In this document: piece by piece, positions 34,150 to 45,600 of the stretch | How positions within the stretch are numbered: the stretch's first letter is position 1 | How the letters are laid out: every line of letters starts with the position of its first letter | NCBI GenBank assembly: GCA_905220665.1 | Contig: CAJNAR010000157.1 | Coordinates: 124,001-188,000 of the forward strand | Direction of reading: 5' to 3' | DNA: 64,000 bases | DNA from: Albugo candida | Taxonomy: Eukaryota; Oomycota; Peronosporomycetes; Albuginales; Albuginaceae | Notes under the pieces: generated by a model | Databases searched by the model: none | Told to the model about the DNA's origin: nothing | Seen by the model: the letters and a program-made list of their open reading frames with translations, nothing else | Position numbers and translations under genes: made by a program

Positions 34150-35919
34150 ATGCGAGTGATTGATAAAATAAACGAATGTATTTCCAAGGACCAAGTTTTC
34201 TTTTCATTCGAATTCTTTCCGCCAAAAACCGCTGCTGGCGTACAAAATCTGTACAAACGTATCGATCGATTGGGCCAATTGGGTCCGCTCTTCTGCGATG
34301 TCACGTGGGGCGCAGGCGGATCGCAGCAGGGATCAACCATTGAGATCAGTTCCAATGCACAAAAGATGGGAATGGATATCCTCATGCATCTCACATGCGT
34401 CAATTTGACGTCTGAGGGCGCCATAGCTGCGCTGGATGCAGCAAGAAAAGCTGGAATTCAGAATATTTTGGTGCTTCGTGGTGATCCTGTGCGTGGTGCT
34501 TCAAGCTTCACAGAATGTGACAAAGGTTTTTCTCACGCAATTGATTTGATTCGATTTATCAGAAAAATGTATGGCGATGTATTTTGCATCGGAGTCGCCG
34601 CACATCCAGAAGGCCATCTTCATGGTGTAGATAAGCATCAGGAACTTGTGTATCTCAAAGAGAAAGTGGATACGGGTGCCGATTTCATCATCACACAGCT
34701 CTTCTACGATGTCGCTATTTACAAAGAATTCGTAATTGAATGTCGTCAGATCGGTGTGACTTGTCCAATCATTCCTGGCGTCATGCCAATTCAGACGTAT
34801 GGTGGCTTTGTTCGTATGACATCTTTTTGTGAGACGCGTGTTCCAGATGAGATAAAGACTACACTCGAGCCAATCAAGGATAATGATGAAGCAGTGAAGG
34901 AATACGGAATACGACTTGGGGTTGATATGTGTCGAAACCTATTGGAAGATGGTGCACCGGGGCTCCACTTTTACACGCTCAATCTAGAGCGTGCGGTACG
35001 AGCTATTTTGTCCGAGCTGGAACTTGTGAAAATGAGTCCAGTTCGTGAGCTTCCGTGGCATTCGACATGTTGTATAAAACGTGCCGGGGAAAATATCCGT
35101 CCAATTTACTGGTCAAATCGTCCAGAAAGCTACGTAGCTCGTACAGCATTATGGGATGAGTATCCGAATGGACGCTGGGGAAATTGTGAGAGTCCAGCTT
35201 TTGGCGATTTGAGTGATTCTCCTTATGTCACAGCAAACCTCTCTGCCTTTGAACGAAGAGAAATGTGGGGTCAAGCGCCAACATCCACAGATAATATCAC
35301 GCAGACTTTTGTGGCATATGTTCGTGGAGACATCAAGTCTCTTCCTTGGTGTAACACTCCTCTCCATTTGGAAACACAAAGCATTCGGGAACAGCTGATC
35401 TCGATCAACAAAAATGGATATTGGACACTCAATAGTCAGCCAAAGGTGAATGGAGCGCCATCCAAAGATCCAGTATTTGGGTGGGGCGGTGACCATGGAT
35501 ATGTCTACCAAAAAGCTTATATCGAATGCTTTACGTCGCCTCAACAGCTAAGAAAGCTTATGGATCGAGCTTCTGAGATCAATTCGATTCAGTACTACGC
35601 TATCGACTCAAAAGGGAATTCATACTCAAATGCTGAGAATTCTGTGATTGCTGTGACTTGGGGTGTATTTCGAGATAAAGAGATTTTACAACCGACTATA
35701 ATGGATCGCGCTAGTTTTATTGCTTGGAAAGACGAAGCGTTTTCTTTGTGGAATTCTATGTGGGGTAACTTGTATGAGAAGGAAAGCGATTCGCAGAAGC
35801 TAATCCATGACATTCATGATTCCTACTTTCTGGTCAGCATCGTCGAAAATGACTTTGTTCATGGAGATATTTGGGCGCTTTTTAGCGACGGATTAAACGA
35901 ATTGAAAAGCGATAATTAG
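34150..35919 (+). CDS. MTHFR: Methylenetetrahydrofolate reductase
   Basis: It reduces 5,10-methylene-THF to 5-methyl-THF, the methyl donor for methionine synthesis. It is a single exon of 589 residues, unusual among its intron-rich neighbours. The catalytic FAD barrel shows FFSFEFFPPKT, DVTWGAGGS, HLTCVNLT, ILVLRGDP, FCIGVAAHPEGH, DTGADFIITQLFYD and GLHFYTLNLERA. The eukaryotic C-terminal regulatory domain is present (RPIYWSNRPESYV, DEYPNGRWGNCESPAFGDL, NSQPKVNGAPS, FGWGGDHGYVYQKAYIE), so the enzyme is of the full-length eukaryotic type with a potential S-adenosylmethionine-responsive half. The ATG at 34150 (MRVIDKI) is the first ATG in frame. Confidence 0.97.
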   Translation: MRVIDKINECISKDQVFFSFEFFPPKTAAGVQNLYKRIDRLGQLGPLFCDVTWGAGGSQQGSTIEISSNAQKMGMDILMHLTCVNLTSEGAIAALDAARKAGIQNILVLRGDPVRGASSFTECDKGFSHAIDLIRFIRKMYGDVFCIGVAAHPEGHLHGVDKHQELVYLKEKVDTGADFIITQLFYDVAIYKEFVIECRQIGVTCPIIPGVMPIQTYGGFVRMTSFCETRVPDEIKTTLEPIKDNDEAVKEYGIRLGVDMCRNLLEDGAPGLHFYTLNLERAVRAILSELELVKMSPVRELPWHSTCCIKRAGENIRPIYWSNRPESYVARTALWDEYPNGRWGNCESPAFGDLSDSPYVTANLSAFERREMWGQAPTSTDNITQTFVAYVRGDIKSLPWCNTPLHLETQSIREQLISINKNGYWTLNSQPKVNGAPSKDPVFGWGGDHGYVYQKAYIECFTSPQQLRKLMDRASEINSIQYYAIDSKGNSYSNAENSVIAVTWGVFRDKEILQPTIMDRASFIAWKDEAFSLWNSMWGNLYEKESDSQKLIHDIHDSYFLVSIVENDFVHGDIWALFSDGLNELKSDN

Positions 35920-35988
35920 CAAACCAGGAAAGAGTATATCCTTAATAGACCAATCAGCATGTAGTAGTTGAGAGTGTTTAGAGGGTAC

Positions 35989-37333
35989 ATGCCAAAGGGA
36001 ATTCCTCGACAATGCGCGCGCGTTCTGAGAGGACATCGCGGCGTTATCAATGCAGTTCGATTCAATGGTGCGTTTGACAATTCTTCTTTAGCGTATCTGA
36101 TGATGATGCAATTGGAACGGAGTAGAGAAAGGAACGTATGTGATGACTTGTGGGCACGATAAGACCATCCGTCTGTGGAATCCACATCGAGACGGACTCG
36201 ATGCAAGCAGCGATGACGCATTATTGGTCAAGACATATGAAGGAAGGCATGGATATGATGTTCAAGATGTGACCATGTTAGCGTGTACCATTATAGTGGC
36301 TGTATGCTTGTTTAATGATGGTTTTGTATCGCCGTAGAGCGCACGATAACTCTACATTTGCATCTTGTGGAAGAGAAAAAGCAGTGTTTTTGTGGGATGT
36401 TCCCACTGGCCAAGTGATTAGAAAGTTTGAAGGACACACACATGTTCGTAATACTTTATGAATGTAGGATCAAGTATTTGCTGATGACAAATTTCGTGAC
36501 ATAGGAAGTCAATTGCTTGAAGTTCAATTCAAATTCGTCCGTTTTGTTGAGTGGTTCGTACGATAAAACCGTTCGTGTTTGGGATCTGAGGCAAGTCGTT
36601 ACCACTTGTAGTATCGCTTTGTAATTGACTCATGTTGCATACTTAGAGCTCGGAACGCATTTGCACCAGTACAAATCATTGACACTTTCAAGGACAGTGT
36701 CACTTCAGTCACTGTAACAAGAAGCTCTATTATCGCCGGGTGAGATTCTACTCAAACGATCACATAATGACCGCATTGATGATCTATAACTCCCCAGTTG
36801 CGTAGACGGAAGTGTCTACACTTTTGATTTGGTGAAAGGAAGAATGGTTCGGGATGAAATTGGAGGTGAGCGATTCTCTCATCGTGATTTTTACTCAAAT
36901 ATGTTTACCACAGAGCCGGTCGTATCGATCGACGTGTCGCCCGATGAGAAGTGCATTGTCGCAAGTTCGCTGGATGGATCCCTTCGACTGATCGACAGGA
37001 AAAATGGTCGCGAATTGAAACTGGTAAATCTGTTTTTGGGTAACAATAATAACGCGAGCTCACTTTTTTTCGCGCACAATCGATGGGGACTCAAGCTTCA
37101 TTGGTCATCGAGTGGACCATTATCGTATCGATTGTCGCTTTACGAATGATGGAGCGTATGTGATCAGTGGGTCAGAAGATGGAAAAATCTATTACTGGGA
37201 CACAGTCACTCGTATGGAGACATCCTTTCAAGCACATACAAAAGCATTGCGCACGATCGCGTACCACCCGGAGGACCCGATCGTCATTACAGGAGGCGAA
37301 GATAGTGTGGCAAGGGTATGGACACTACATTAA
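35989..37333 (+). CDS. WDR83: WD40-repeat protein, WDR83/MORG1-like
   Basis: WDR83 (MORG1) is a seven-bladed WD40 scaffold linked to ERK signalling, prolyl hydroxylase control and the spliceosome. The gene is cut into about nine small exons. Successive blades are VLRGHRGVINAVRFN, YVMTCGHDKTIRLWNPHRDG, FASCGREKAVFLWDVPTGQV, LLSGSYDKTVRVWDLR, VDGSVYTFDLVKGRM, VASSLDGSLRLIDRKNGREL, YVISGSEDGKIYYWDTV and ITGGEDSVARVWTLH. Order and spacing match human WDR83, including the VIRKFEGH and ERK-scaffold-like third blade. The ATG at 35989 (MPKGIPRQCARV) is chosen as the first in frame. Individual exon borders other than the clear ones are approximate. Confidence 0.88.
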
Positions 37334-37612
37334 GAATCTACGTTAAGTTAGGCTAGTCAACATTCACGTCACACAACGCATTCGTGACCACCCAAATACT
37401 AATCGCCAATCTGAACCACGGTACTTGTTTTCTTAAACGTGAGGTTTCCCAAAATTCGCTCATTACGAAAAGAAATTCCACTCGCAAAATCTGCTCCGCG
37501 GTCATTAACTATCGCCCTTTCTGTTTGTTTTTGTCGTTTGATACACTCTTTCACATAAAAATTTAGTTTCTTCGGCTTGTTCGCATATTTCCACAAGTGT
37601 TCCTTCAGACTT

Positions 37613-39205
37613 ATGGCAGACACCAGAAAAAATGTGGATCACGTTGAAACTAAATCAGAAGCAGTGAGCCCGACAGCTGTTGGGAATGCATTTGTAAAGC
37701 AGTATTACCACTTGCTGTCGGAGACACCTGAACAACTGCATCGATTTTATAAAGACGTCTCGACTTGGTGTCACGGCAATGGATCACAAATGGAGCAATC
37801 GATCCTAGGGCAAAAGGCTATCAACGATCAAATCATGATTCGAGGGTATATCGGTACTCGTGTGGACTTGGATCGAGGATCAATCGATTGTCAAGCCTCG
37901 CTGCATGGAAGTATCTTGGTGTTGGTGACTGGTGTTATGACCTTGCGATCGAGTGCAACGCCAAAACCTTTCGTGCAGACCTTCTATTTGGCTGTTCAAC
38001 CTACTGGGTACTTTGTCCTAAATGATGTTTTGCGATTCCTGGAAGCACCATCTCCGCTAGAAAAAGGGACGAGCGACTCAATTCTTCAATCAAGTCCGTC
38101 TTTACATCCAGTTTTGCCAACAAGCAAAGGCGACAGAATTCTGCATGAAGATTCTTGCTGTCCTGATGCTGAGATTCCAGAAGACATCCCCAAAGTGCAA
38201 GGTGAAGTACCCAAAGTTCGATCGGAAGTGGCTTCTGCTTCGTCGGACGAAGGTCCCATGATGAATGAAACGATGTCGCCTAAAGTCATTGCCGAAGTAC
38301 AGAAAGCCGACACTAAAGAGATTGAACATGCTCAACATGTGCAAGATGTTGTGCAAGAGGAGAAAGCCCAACCTCAACATGTATCATCCTCAACCGCGAC
38401 TGCCTCTCCAGAGAAAGTTGCGAGAGCTCCTGTAGCTCGAACCGATTCGAACGAATCAGTCCCGACCCAACCCAAGCCCAGCACGAATTGGGCGATGCAT
38501 CTCTTCTCCAGTAGCACAGCACCAAGGCCTGCTGCAGTTGCACCGACCACAAAAGCGGCCATGACAAAACCTGGTACTCCGCCCAAGTCTAAGCCAGCTA
38601 GCCAACCGTCAGATGCTGCAAAAAAAGTAACGTATAGGTAAACCTCCCATAGCTTCATTGCTCCAAAATCTAATGCATCACATCATAGCATTTACATCCG
38701 AGACTTCCCGTCACAAACGCAAGAATCTGACTTGCGAGAGCTATTCGAACCATTTGGAAAGATTGTCAGTATCAACCATGCAAGCTCGCGTGGTTTTGCC
38801 TTTGTGGACTACCTTGAGCAGGAAAGTGTGAAGAAAGTCTTGAACGAGAGCACGTCATTTGAATTGTATGGAAAAGCGCTTTATGTGGACGAACGAGGAG
38901 ATCGTGGTGAGCGTAAAGGTATACATGCGTTTCTGACTTGCTGCGACTGGGTTCCGCTAAGGCTTCGTATAGATACTCGTGGAAGCTATCGCAGCGATGG
39001 CCGAGGAGGACGTGGGCGTGCGGGGCGTGATAATGGCAAAGGGATGCGATCGAATAATAAACGCAATGGAGGCGATAGGGAGAATAGTAATGGAGTACTT
39101 CCCAATGCATCAAGTGGACCAACATCCACTGGACGTGGTGATCGTCGGGAAAAGGGAGGACGACGAAGTACGAGTAGTGCAGGGAGGGGCAATCGCAACG
39201 AGTAG
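37613..39205 (+). CDS. G3BP-like protein (NTF2 domain, RRM and RGG tail)
   Basis: G3BP proteins are RNA-binding nucleators of stress granules. The NTF2-like domain (VGNAFVKQYYHLLSETPEQLHRF, DRGSIDCQASLHGSILVLVTG, FVQTFYLAVQPTGYFVLNDV) covers about residues 20-145. A long, low-complexity acidic and proline-rich linker follows to about 340. A 51-nt intron (38638-38688) joins to an RNA recognition motif (IYIRDFPSQTQESDLRELF, SSRGFAFVDYLEQ) and a glycine-arginine-rich tail (RGGRGRAGRDNGKG, GGRRSTSSAGRGNRNE). A possible further small intron near 38918 is not resolved; the frame is open through it. Domain order is exactly that of animal, fungal and plant G3BPs. Confidence 0.9.
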
Positions 39206-39432
39206 ATTGACTGAAGACCGTAATCAGAGGAGTACAAGGGATGCACTTAGAGCTACAGCGACAAAAGGATGTAGGAATGGTCGCTTCAGAGTAAATTGAA
39301 AAAAAAATTATTTCATTATCATCATTCTGCTTCATTTTACGATAACATCAATTCATTTACAACTCAATGAACAATTCATCTAATGTTGAAGTTGAAGTTG
39401 ACTTTTCACGCGCGCGCTTCCGCCCAAATTGA

Positions 39433-42400
39433 ATGGAATCTGGCATAGAGGAAAGCAAACTTGGTGAGAATGAGAGCTCGCAGCAAGCGATGACGTCCGA
39501 GCATCTTGATAGAATCGCTGACGATACTGAAAAGTATCTACTGAAATTCAAAGGACGCGATCCATTGCGAAAATGGATTCAGTATTTACAATGGCTGGAT
39601 GAAAAGATGCCATCAGAGACGAATCGAATCATTTCGACATTGAAGAAATGTTTACTCAGTCTGCAAAAATCTCCGGATTATTTGAATGACGTTCGCTACA
39701 TTCGCCTTTGGATTCGATATGTAAGATGCATATCGAAAAGAGTTATCGTGCTCTTCAATTCAAGTTTATACTGTAAGAAATGATTGTGTAGGCGGATATG
39801 GTGTCCAATCCGAATGACATCTTCAAGTACCTGTATAGAAATGGGATTGGGGATCAAGTATCGCTATACTATGTGGGTTGGGCATGGGTGTTGGAGAGTC
39901 TTGGGAAATACTCGTATGCGCATAAAGTTTACATGAAAGCAATCAAAAAGTGAGTAGCGCCGATTCATTTTTTGGGCTAAGCTCGAATGATATCATTGTA
40001 GTCTCTTACGGTAGGAAAGCCGAACCACAAGATTTTATTCAGCAAAAGTATGCAGCTTTCCAGAGACGCATGAATAGTCGATGGATTTCACTAGGCAGAC
40101 CCAAGCAACAGTCATCGACAACGAATCTCTGTATTGGACGTAACAGCTTGGTTGAATGGACTGCTGAAGCAGATGCTGAGAACGCCACAAAAGAGTCACG
40201 CGAAGCTTGTGTCGGAAATAATGATGGGTATGCACCGAATCCTGGACTAATAAAAGCGGATACATTACATGGCAACACTAAGGAGGAAACCGTGAGAAAC
40301 ACCGCAGTATTGGCGAAAAGATCAGCTACCGAGTGGGCAGAGGATACAGAAACCGCGTACCGATCAAGATGGAATGCTCGGGGGGAGTCTGAACGCTTTA
40401 ATGAGAACGACAAGGGTCGCTCTAAATTATCAATCTATAATTCGGCAAGGCTGGATTTTGATGGCGCACAAACCTGTTTTGAAGAGCAACGGGCTATGTG
40501 TAGAGGAAAGAAACTGAGAAGAAACGCAGAAGATAATGAGTCTACGATTTTGACAAAAAAGCACAGGATAAAAGCTCGTGATTCAATGCCCACAGTGGCT
40601 TCTTGTACAAAGAAAATCTTTCAACTTCCAGGTGGTATGCAGACCAGCAATTTCGACACAAGGTATTCCAATAACACCATTTCCATATCAGTTTTGAGCT
40701 GAGGTAGTCTTTCAGGATCTCTACGTCACAGCAACAGAGTTCTACGGTCACCGTAAAGCACAAAGCAGCTGCCATGGAATATGCAGATGCCAGTAGAGGT
40801 ATTGATGTGAAGAAAAATCGACCTAGAGACGAAGAAAAAAAGAGGGATGAAGATTCTGCACTCACCCAGACGAGCTCGAAACAAATACGGAGACCTCTCA
40901 CGATTCGAGAAGATATAATGAGTAAATTGAATGAGCCGGTTACAAGAACAAACAGCAAAATCACAGACATTCGGTAGCGGTGCTTCTTACCTTCTATCAT
41001 AGACTGATTGATTTCTAAAGCCTCTACTGCTCAGTACCCCAGCAAAAAGATTCGACGATCAGCACGAAAAAGAAAAGTATGCTGGATTGTATATCACCAC
41101 CATGCATTGACAATCCCAAATTTGTTTTTTGTCGGCTAGTGCGACACAACCTAGAGGGCAAACATACCAGCAAGAAACTACAAAAGCAGCTCATCAAAAT
41201 TCTTATTGTCTCGACCCTTATCGACGTTCTCATCGTCAAAATATCGTGCAGGATAAATCTGTTATCAGGTTTTTGTTGGATGCTTGTGAGAACGCTCATG
41301 TGCATCCGGGAAAAATGCCATTGTTACCAGGTGGCGAGACGAAGCATTATAAAAGCAAAGTTGCTGCGACTATCAGAATTTCGGACGCAATTGTACTTGA
41401 GATCACCGGTCTTCTTGGATCCGGTTCATTTGCTCGAGTTTACTCTGTCACGACGAAATTGAATGGGGCTTCACAAGTGCTGGCACTCAAGGTACTAACC
41501 GATCATGAAGGCACTGCTGAACCAGTATTAATTGTGATGTATCCAGGGCGAGAAGAAAACAAAATACTTGCCATGGGAGTACTTTATCGTCAATCAGGCT
41601 CGACTTCGTCTGGCAAGCCGAGGCATACAATTAAAGAGTCTTCGTGCATTAGTCCAATTCACAAGACTCGATATCTTCTCGGTAGTGAAATAATGGCAAA
41701 GCAAGAATTCATATTTATATTTGGGATTGTTCAGAATGGGAGCCTTCTTCTCATGGAAAAAAGTTTTGCGGGAACTCTGCATGGCTTGTTGGGTCGTTAT
41801 CGTCGTGTACGTTACCGTTTGCCGTCTCTTTCTGCACAATGCAAAGACTGACTACCTCAATCAGGCAGGAAAGGCGTTTCCAGAGATTCTGACAATGTAT
41901 TACTCGATACAGATGTTCAAGATCGTAGAAATGCTTCATAGTGTGGACATACTTCATGGAGACATCAAGCCCGATAACTGGGTATTCTACTCGGGACGAT
42001 GCAGCGTTGATAGTTCGATGTCCTTGCCAGATGATCCTACGTACGCTACAGGCAACATTGTCTTGATTGATTTTGGGAGAGCAATCAACTTGAGAGATTA
42101 TCCCAAACAAGCGGTCTTTAGCGGTGATTGTCATGTGAAAGGGTTCCAGTGCATTGAGATGTTGACAGGAAAGCCGTGGAGACATCAAATCGATACATTT
42201 GGGCTGTGCAGCACCATTCACTGTATGCTATTTGGTAGCTACATGCAAGTACAACAAGTCAAAGACGGAAAATCAGTGAGATGGAAGATCGGGAAAACGT
42301 TCAAGCGGTACTGGCAGATCGCAATTTGGGGCGAAATCTTTGGCACATTACTGAATGTATCCAATTGCGAGAAGCAGCCTTCATTGACAGCTCTCAGAAG

Positions 42401-42476
42401 TCGTTTGGAAAGTGTACTGCTCAGTAATCAACAGTATCAGCAGGTGCTCTTTTATTTCGAACACCATAGCGAGTGA
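39433..42476 (+). CDS. BUB1: BUB1-type spindle checkpoint kinase (Mad3/Bub1 domain plus kinase)
   Basis: This protein signals unattached kinetochores to delay anaphase. The first exon encodes the Mad3/BUB1 TPR region (DPLRKWIQYLQWLDEKMPS, DVRYIRLWIRYA, YLYRNGIGDQVSLYYVGWAW) and ends QDFIQQKYAAFQRRM. A long, poorly conserved middle is rich in charged residues. The C-terminal kinase has GSGSFARVY, an ALK lysine, KYLPWEYFIVNQARLRLA, ILHGDIKPDNWVF, IDFGRAI and the BUB1-specific WRHQIDTFGLCSTIHCMLFG. Catalytic HGDIKPDN and DFG are intact, so it is probably active. Many small introns exist, for example before the GEKKTKYLPW segment. I saw no KEN box in the first 50 residues. The whole gene is one unit because no other stop-start pair separates the two halves. 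Confidence 0.85.
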
Positions 42477-42623
42477 TTCTGTCAAATATGCGTAGACGCT
42501 TCGGGACAGCCTTCGAGCCCAAGAACGAATGCTGAAGTCGTGAGGATCGTGCTTGATTTGCCGGAAGCAAACTATTTGAGCCAATCAAGTGCCAAACCAA
42601 GCTGTGGCGAGTAATCAACGCAA

Positions 42624-45600
42624 ATGATAATCGAGAATGAAGAACTGGATCAGTTTCTCGAAACGATCATCAGCCATCCGACCGATACGGCTGCCGTTAA
42701 AAGTTATAAGGTACTGCAGAGACGATTCCTCTTTCCATTTATATTTGAATCTGACCGATGCTGGACTAGGATCATATCTTGGAGAGTCTGACACAAGATC
42801 GTTTGACATCCGATTTACTGGGCAATAAAATCATTGACGCTATTTTTCGCTGTCACAAACGCCCGTCACTGAAACATCTACGCGAGCTTCTGGTTGATGC
42901 AATGACTGCAGTAGATGGAGTCACTGATGCGATTGCGTCTGTCTTTACATCCAGATTCAATGAAATCGCGCATTCCTTTGCAAATTGTCGCGCTGTTGCT
43001 CTTGATCTTTCTTGCGAGCTGTTGAAAATATGTGAATTGGATGAACTATCAACGGCACCCTGGCGAATAGATTTTTTGAAAGGACAAGCAAGCGTTCTCG
43101 AATCAACATTGGACGATAAAATTCGACAACAAATGCGTTGCCGGAAAACAATAACAAATCTGTTGCAAATTCAGCCAACGCTTGTTAAAGGTTATCTAAA
43201 CGTCATCGAGAATGCTACAAACGATGATCAATTTTATGTTTTATTGAGTACAATATCATTGGTACGTGATTGAGCTGCATTATGCCAAAGAACCTGCTTA
43301 CAGGATGATTTCATTTGTAGATGCAGCAGAATTGGAATGCTGAAACGCAACGTAAGCTACTGAAGTCGTACGTGTACTGGTCTTTTGAGGCAAAAGCACG
43401 ACGGTTTCCAGCACGGATCTCACAGAACGGTTTGAGGCTGAGTTGGATCACTAGAGAGCAATTTGATACTACTGTCAAGCCGGTTTTGGAAAAATTATTG
43501 AAGAAATCTCCTGACGCCGTTCTAGAATCAACAGTAGCGTGTGTTCAAGCGTGCTCATTGGACTTCGGCCCGTCTCTGCAATCAGTGTTTTTGCCGCTTA
43601 TCACAACAAAATTACGCTCTCAAAATAACATCGTGCGGTCACTCTGTGTGGAACTTGCTGCAGCGTTATTACCATCGCTTCATTCTGAAGACTCGCGTTT
43701 TTTTCTAGTGTCTGAAATTAGTCGTCTCCTTGAGGGAAAATATGGTCTACTTGCGCATTTTTATCAAAGAGAAGCCGTTTACCTTGCATTATCAGAAGCT
43801 ATTACGATCTATGAAGACAACGACTACTCGAAAGAGTCAATTATGGTGATGTGCAATACTCTTATCCCAATTGTTTTGCAAGCTATCGAGAAAGAAGCTC
43901 ACAAAGCCACTCGCTATCTTGGCTTAGATACTCTGGGTAAACTCTTAGCGCTTGGACAGCAGATTCCAGATACAGTTGTCAATTACACGAAGAAAGGATT
44001 GAAGGATGGTAAAGCCGAAGAACATGTCACAGCATCCATTTACCTACTACTAATTGTGCTGGCACAAATTGAGAAGCACTCGACTTTACACTCAGACTTG
44101 ATCACGACATTGGCATCGTTTACCCAAGATCTGGATAGAATTGGATGCGACGGCAACCTGAAGTCAAAATGTAGTTATAATCGACTTTTAGCCATTGCGA
44201 CAATTGGTACAATAGCCACCCAAAGTGCTTCTACTGATGCGGCTATCGTGCAGATGCAATCGTGGAAACTTGTATCGGATCCCGACTCATTTGTCGTGTC
44301 TACAATCAGACATGTCCTCACCAAGGTAAACTGCAAAGATCCGAGTGAAGATGCCATATTAGAAACACAAATTCTTCGGCAGAGTGCAGTGGCGATCTCG
44401 CACTACCTTGAGAGTGACCAGCGTCCACATTTGTATGCTATTTTAGCGGATCTTCTCTGCTGCAAAGACATGTCTGTCCGACAGCTAACTGAGAAATCGA
44501 TTATGAATTTGTACACCCGTGGATTTACAAAACTCGCTATTGGTTTGATGGAAGGACTCGTCGAGAAAGTGAGTAGATTCAATCCCCCCAGCTTTCAGCC
44601 ATGCAGTGGCGTCTGGAGACACGCGCTTCGTGTGATTGTCCCAGGTTCAGAGAACGAAATGTCTGACGATACGCGAGCACGTATATTCGCTTCTGTCATG
44701 TTTGTATCGCATCATCCTCTCTTAATGGGTGGTAAGTCGCTCAGAAATTATGGAAAAGAGTGGAAGTATATTTGCAAGCGCTTTGTCTGTTTGAATGGGG
44801 ACATGTCGCCTACTGGGAAAGACTTCGACGTGATCAGTGACGAGATTGATCGAATTATTGAATGTGACAACGGAATTCAAGAATCGATTTTGAAGATGTT
44901 GGTCAATCAGTCAAGCGAAACAGCGGGCGAGTATGAGCATTTTCTATTCTCAAGCAACGAAATGAATCGGTTGTCGGCGCAGCGAGTTGTAGTAAGGCTG
45001 CTCCAATTTGCTGGAAGTGGAGAGGGCGAGGACATTGCATTACGACAAGTTCTACAAGACTTATTACTGCGGCAAATCGACTGGGAATATATACTTCGAA
45101 TCACAGACGAAGATGTGGCGATTTACAACATTCCGTTTGATCAGTTGTATGTGGCAACACAGAAACAAGATGATAGTAGCGGTGCCGGGTTTACAAGAAA
45201 GAAAGGTAGTAGACAAGGAAACGAGGATGAGCAATGGGAACAGCAAGTCCGTGAAGAACTCGAGAGGAAGAAAAAAGAAGCTCAAACAACAATGTCGTAC
45301 ACAGCAGAAGAGAAACTACAACTCGATGCACAGCAGAAAATCCGCCGACATTTGGAATCTTTGATAACCCGCATGGAACATCTCTCTGGAAATTATTCGA
45401 TTTGTGTCGGAAAATGCCCCGGAAGAGTTTCATCCAGCGATACCGTACATTTTTCAGAAAGTTGCGACTTTGTTCGAGTCCAAGCTATTTTCAAAATACG
45501 CTTATGCCATCACACTTTCACTCACAAAATCTATTGCACCGATTCTCTTGCGATCACACGCTGATGATATTACCAACTCTATACGCCTGATTTCAACTCA

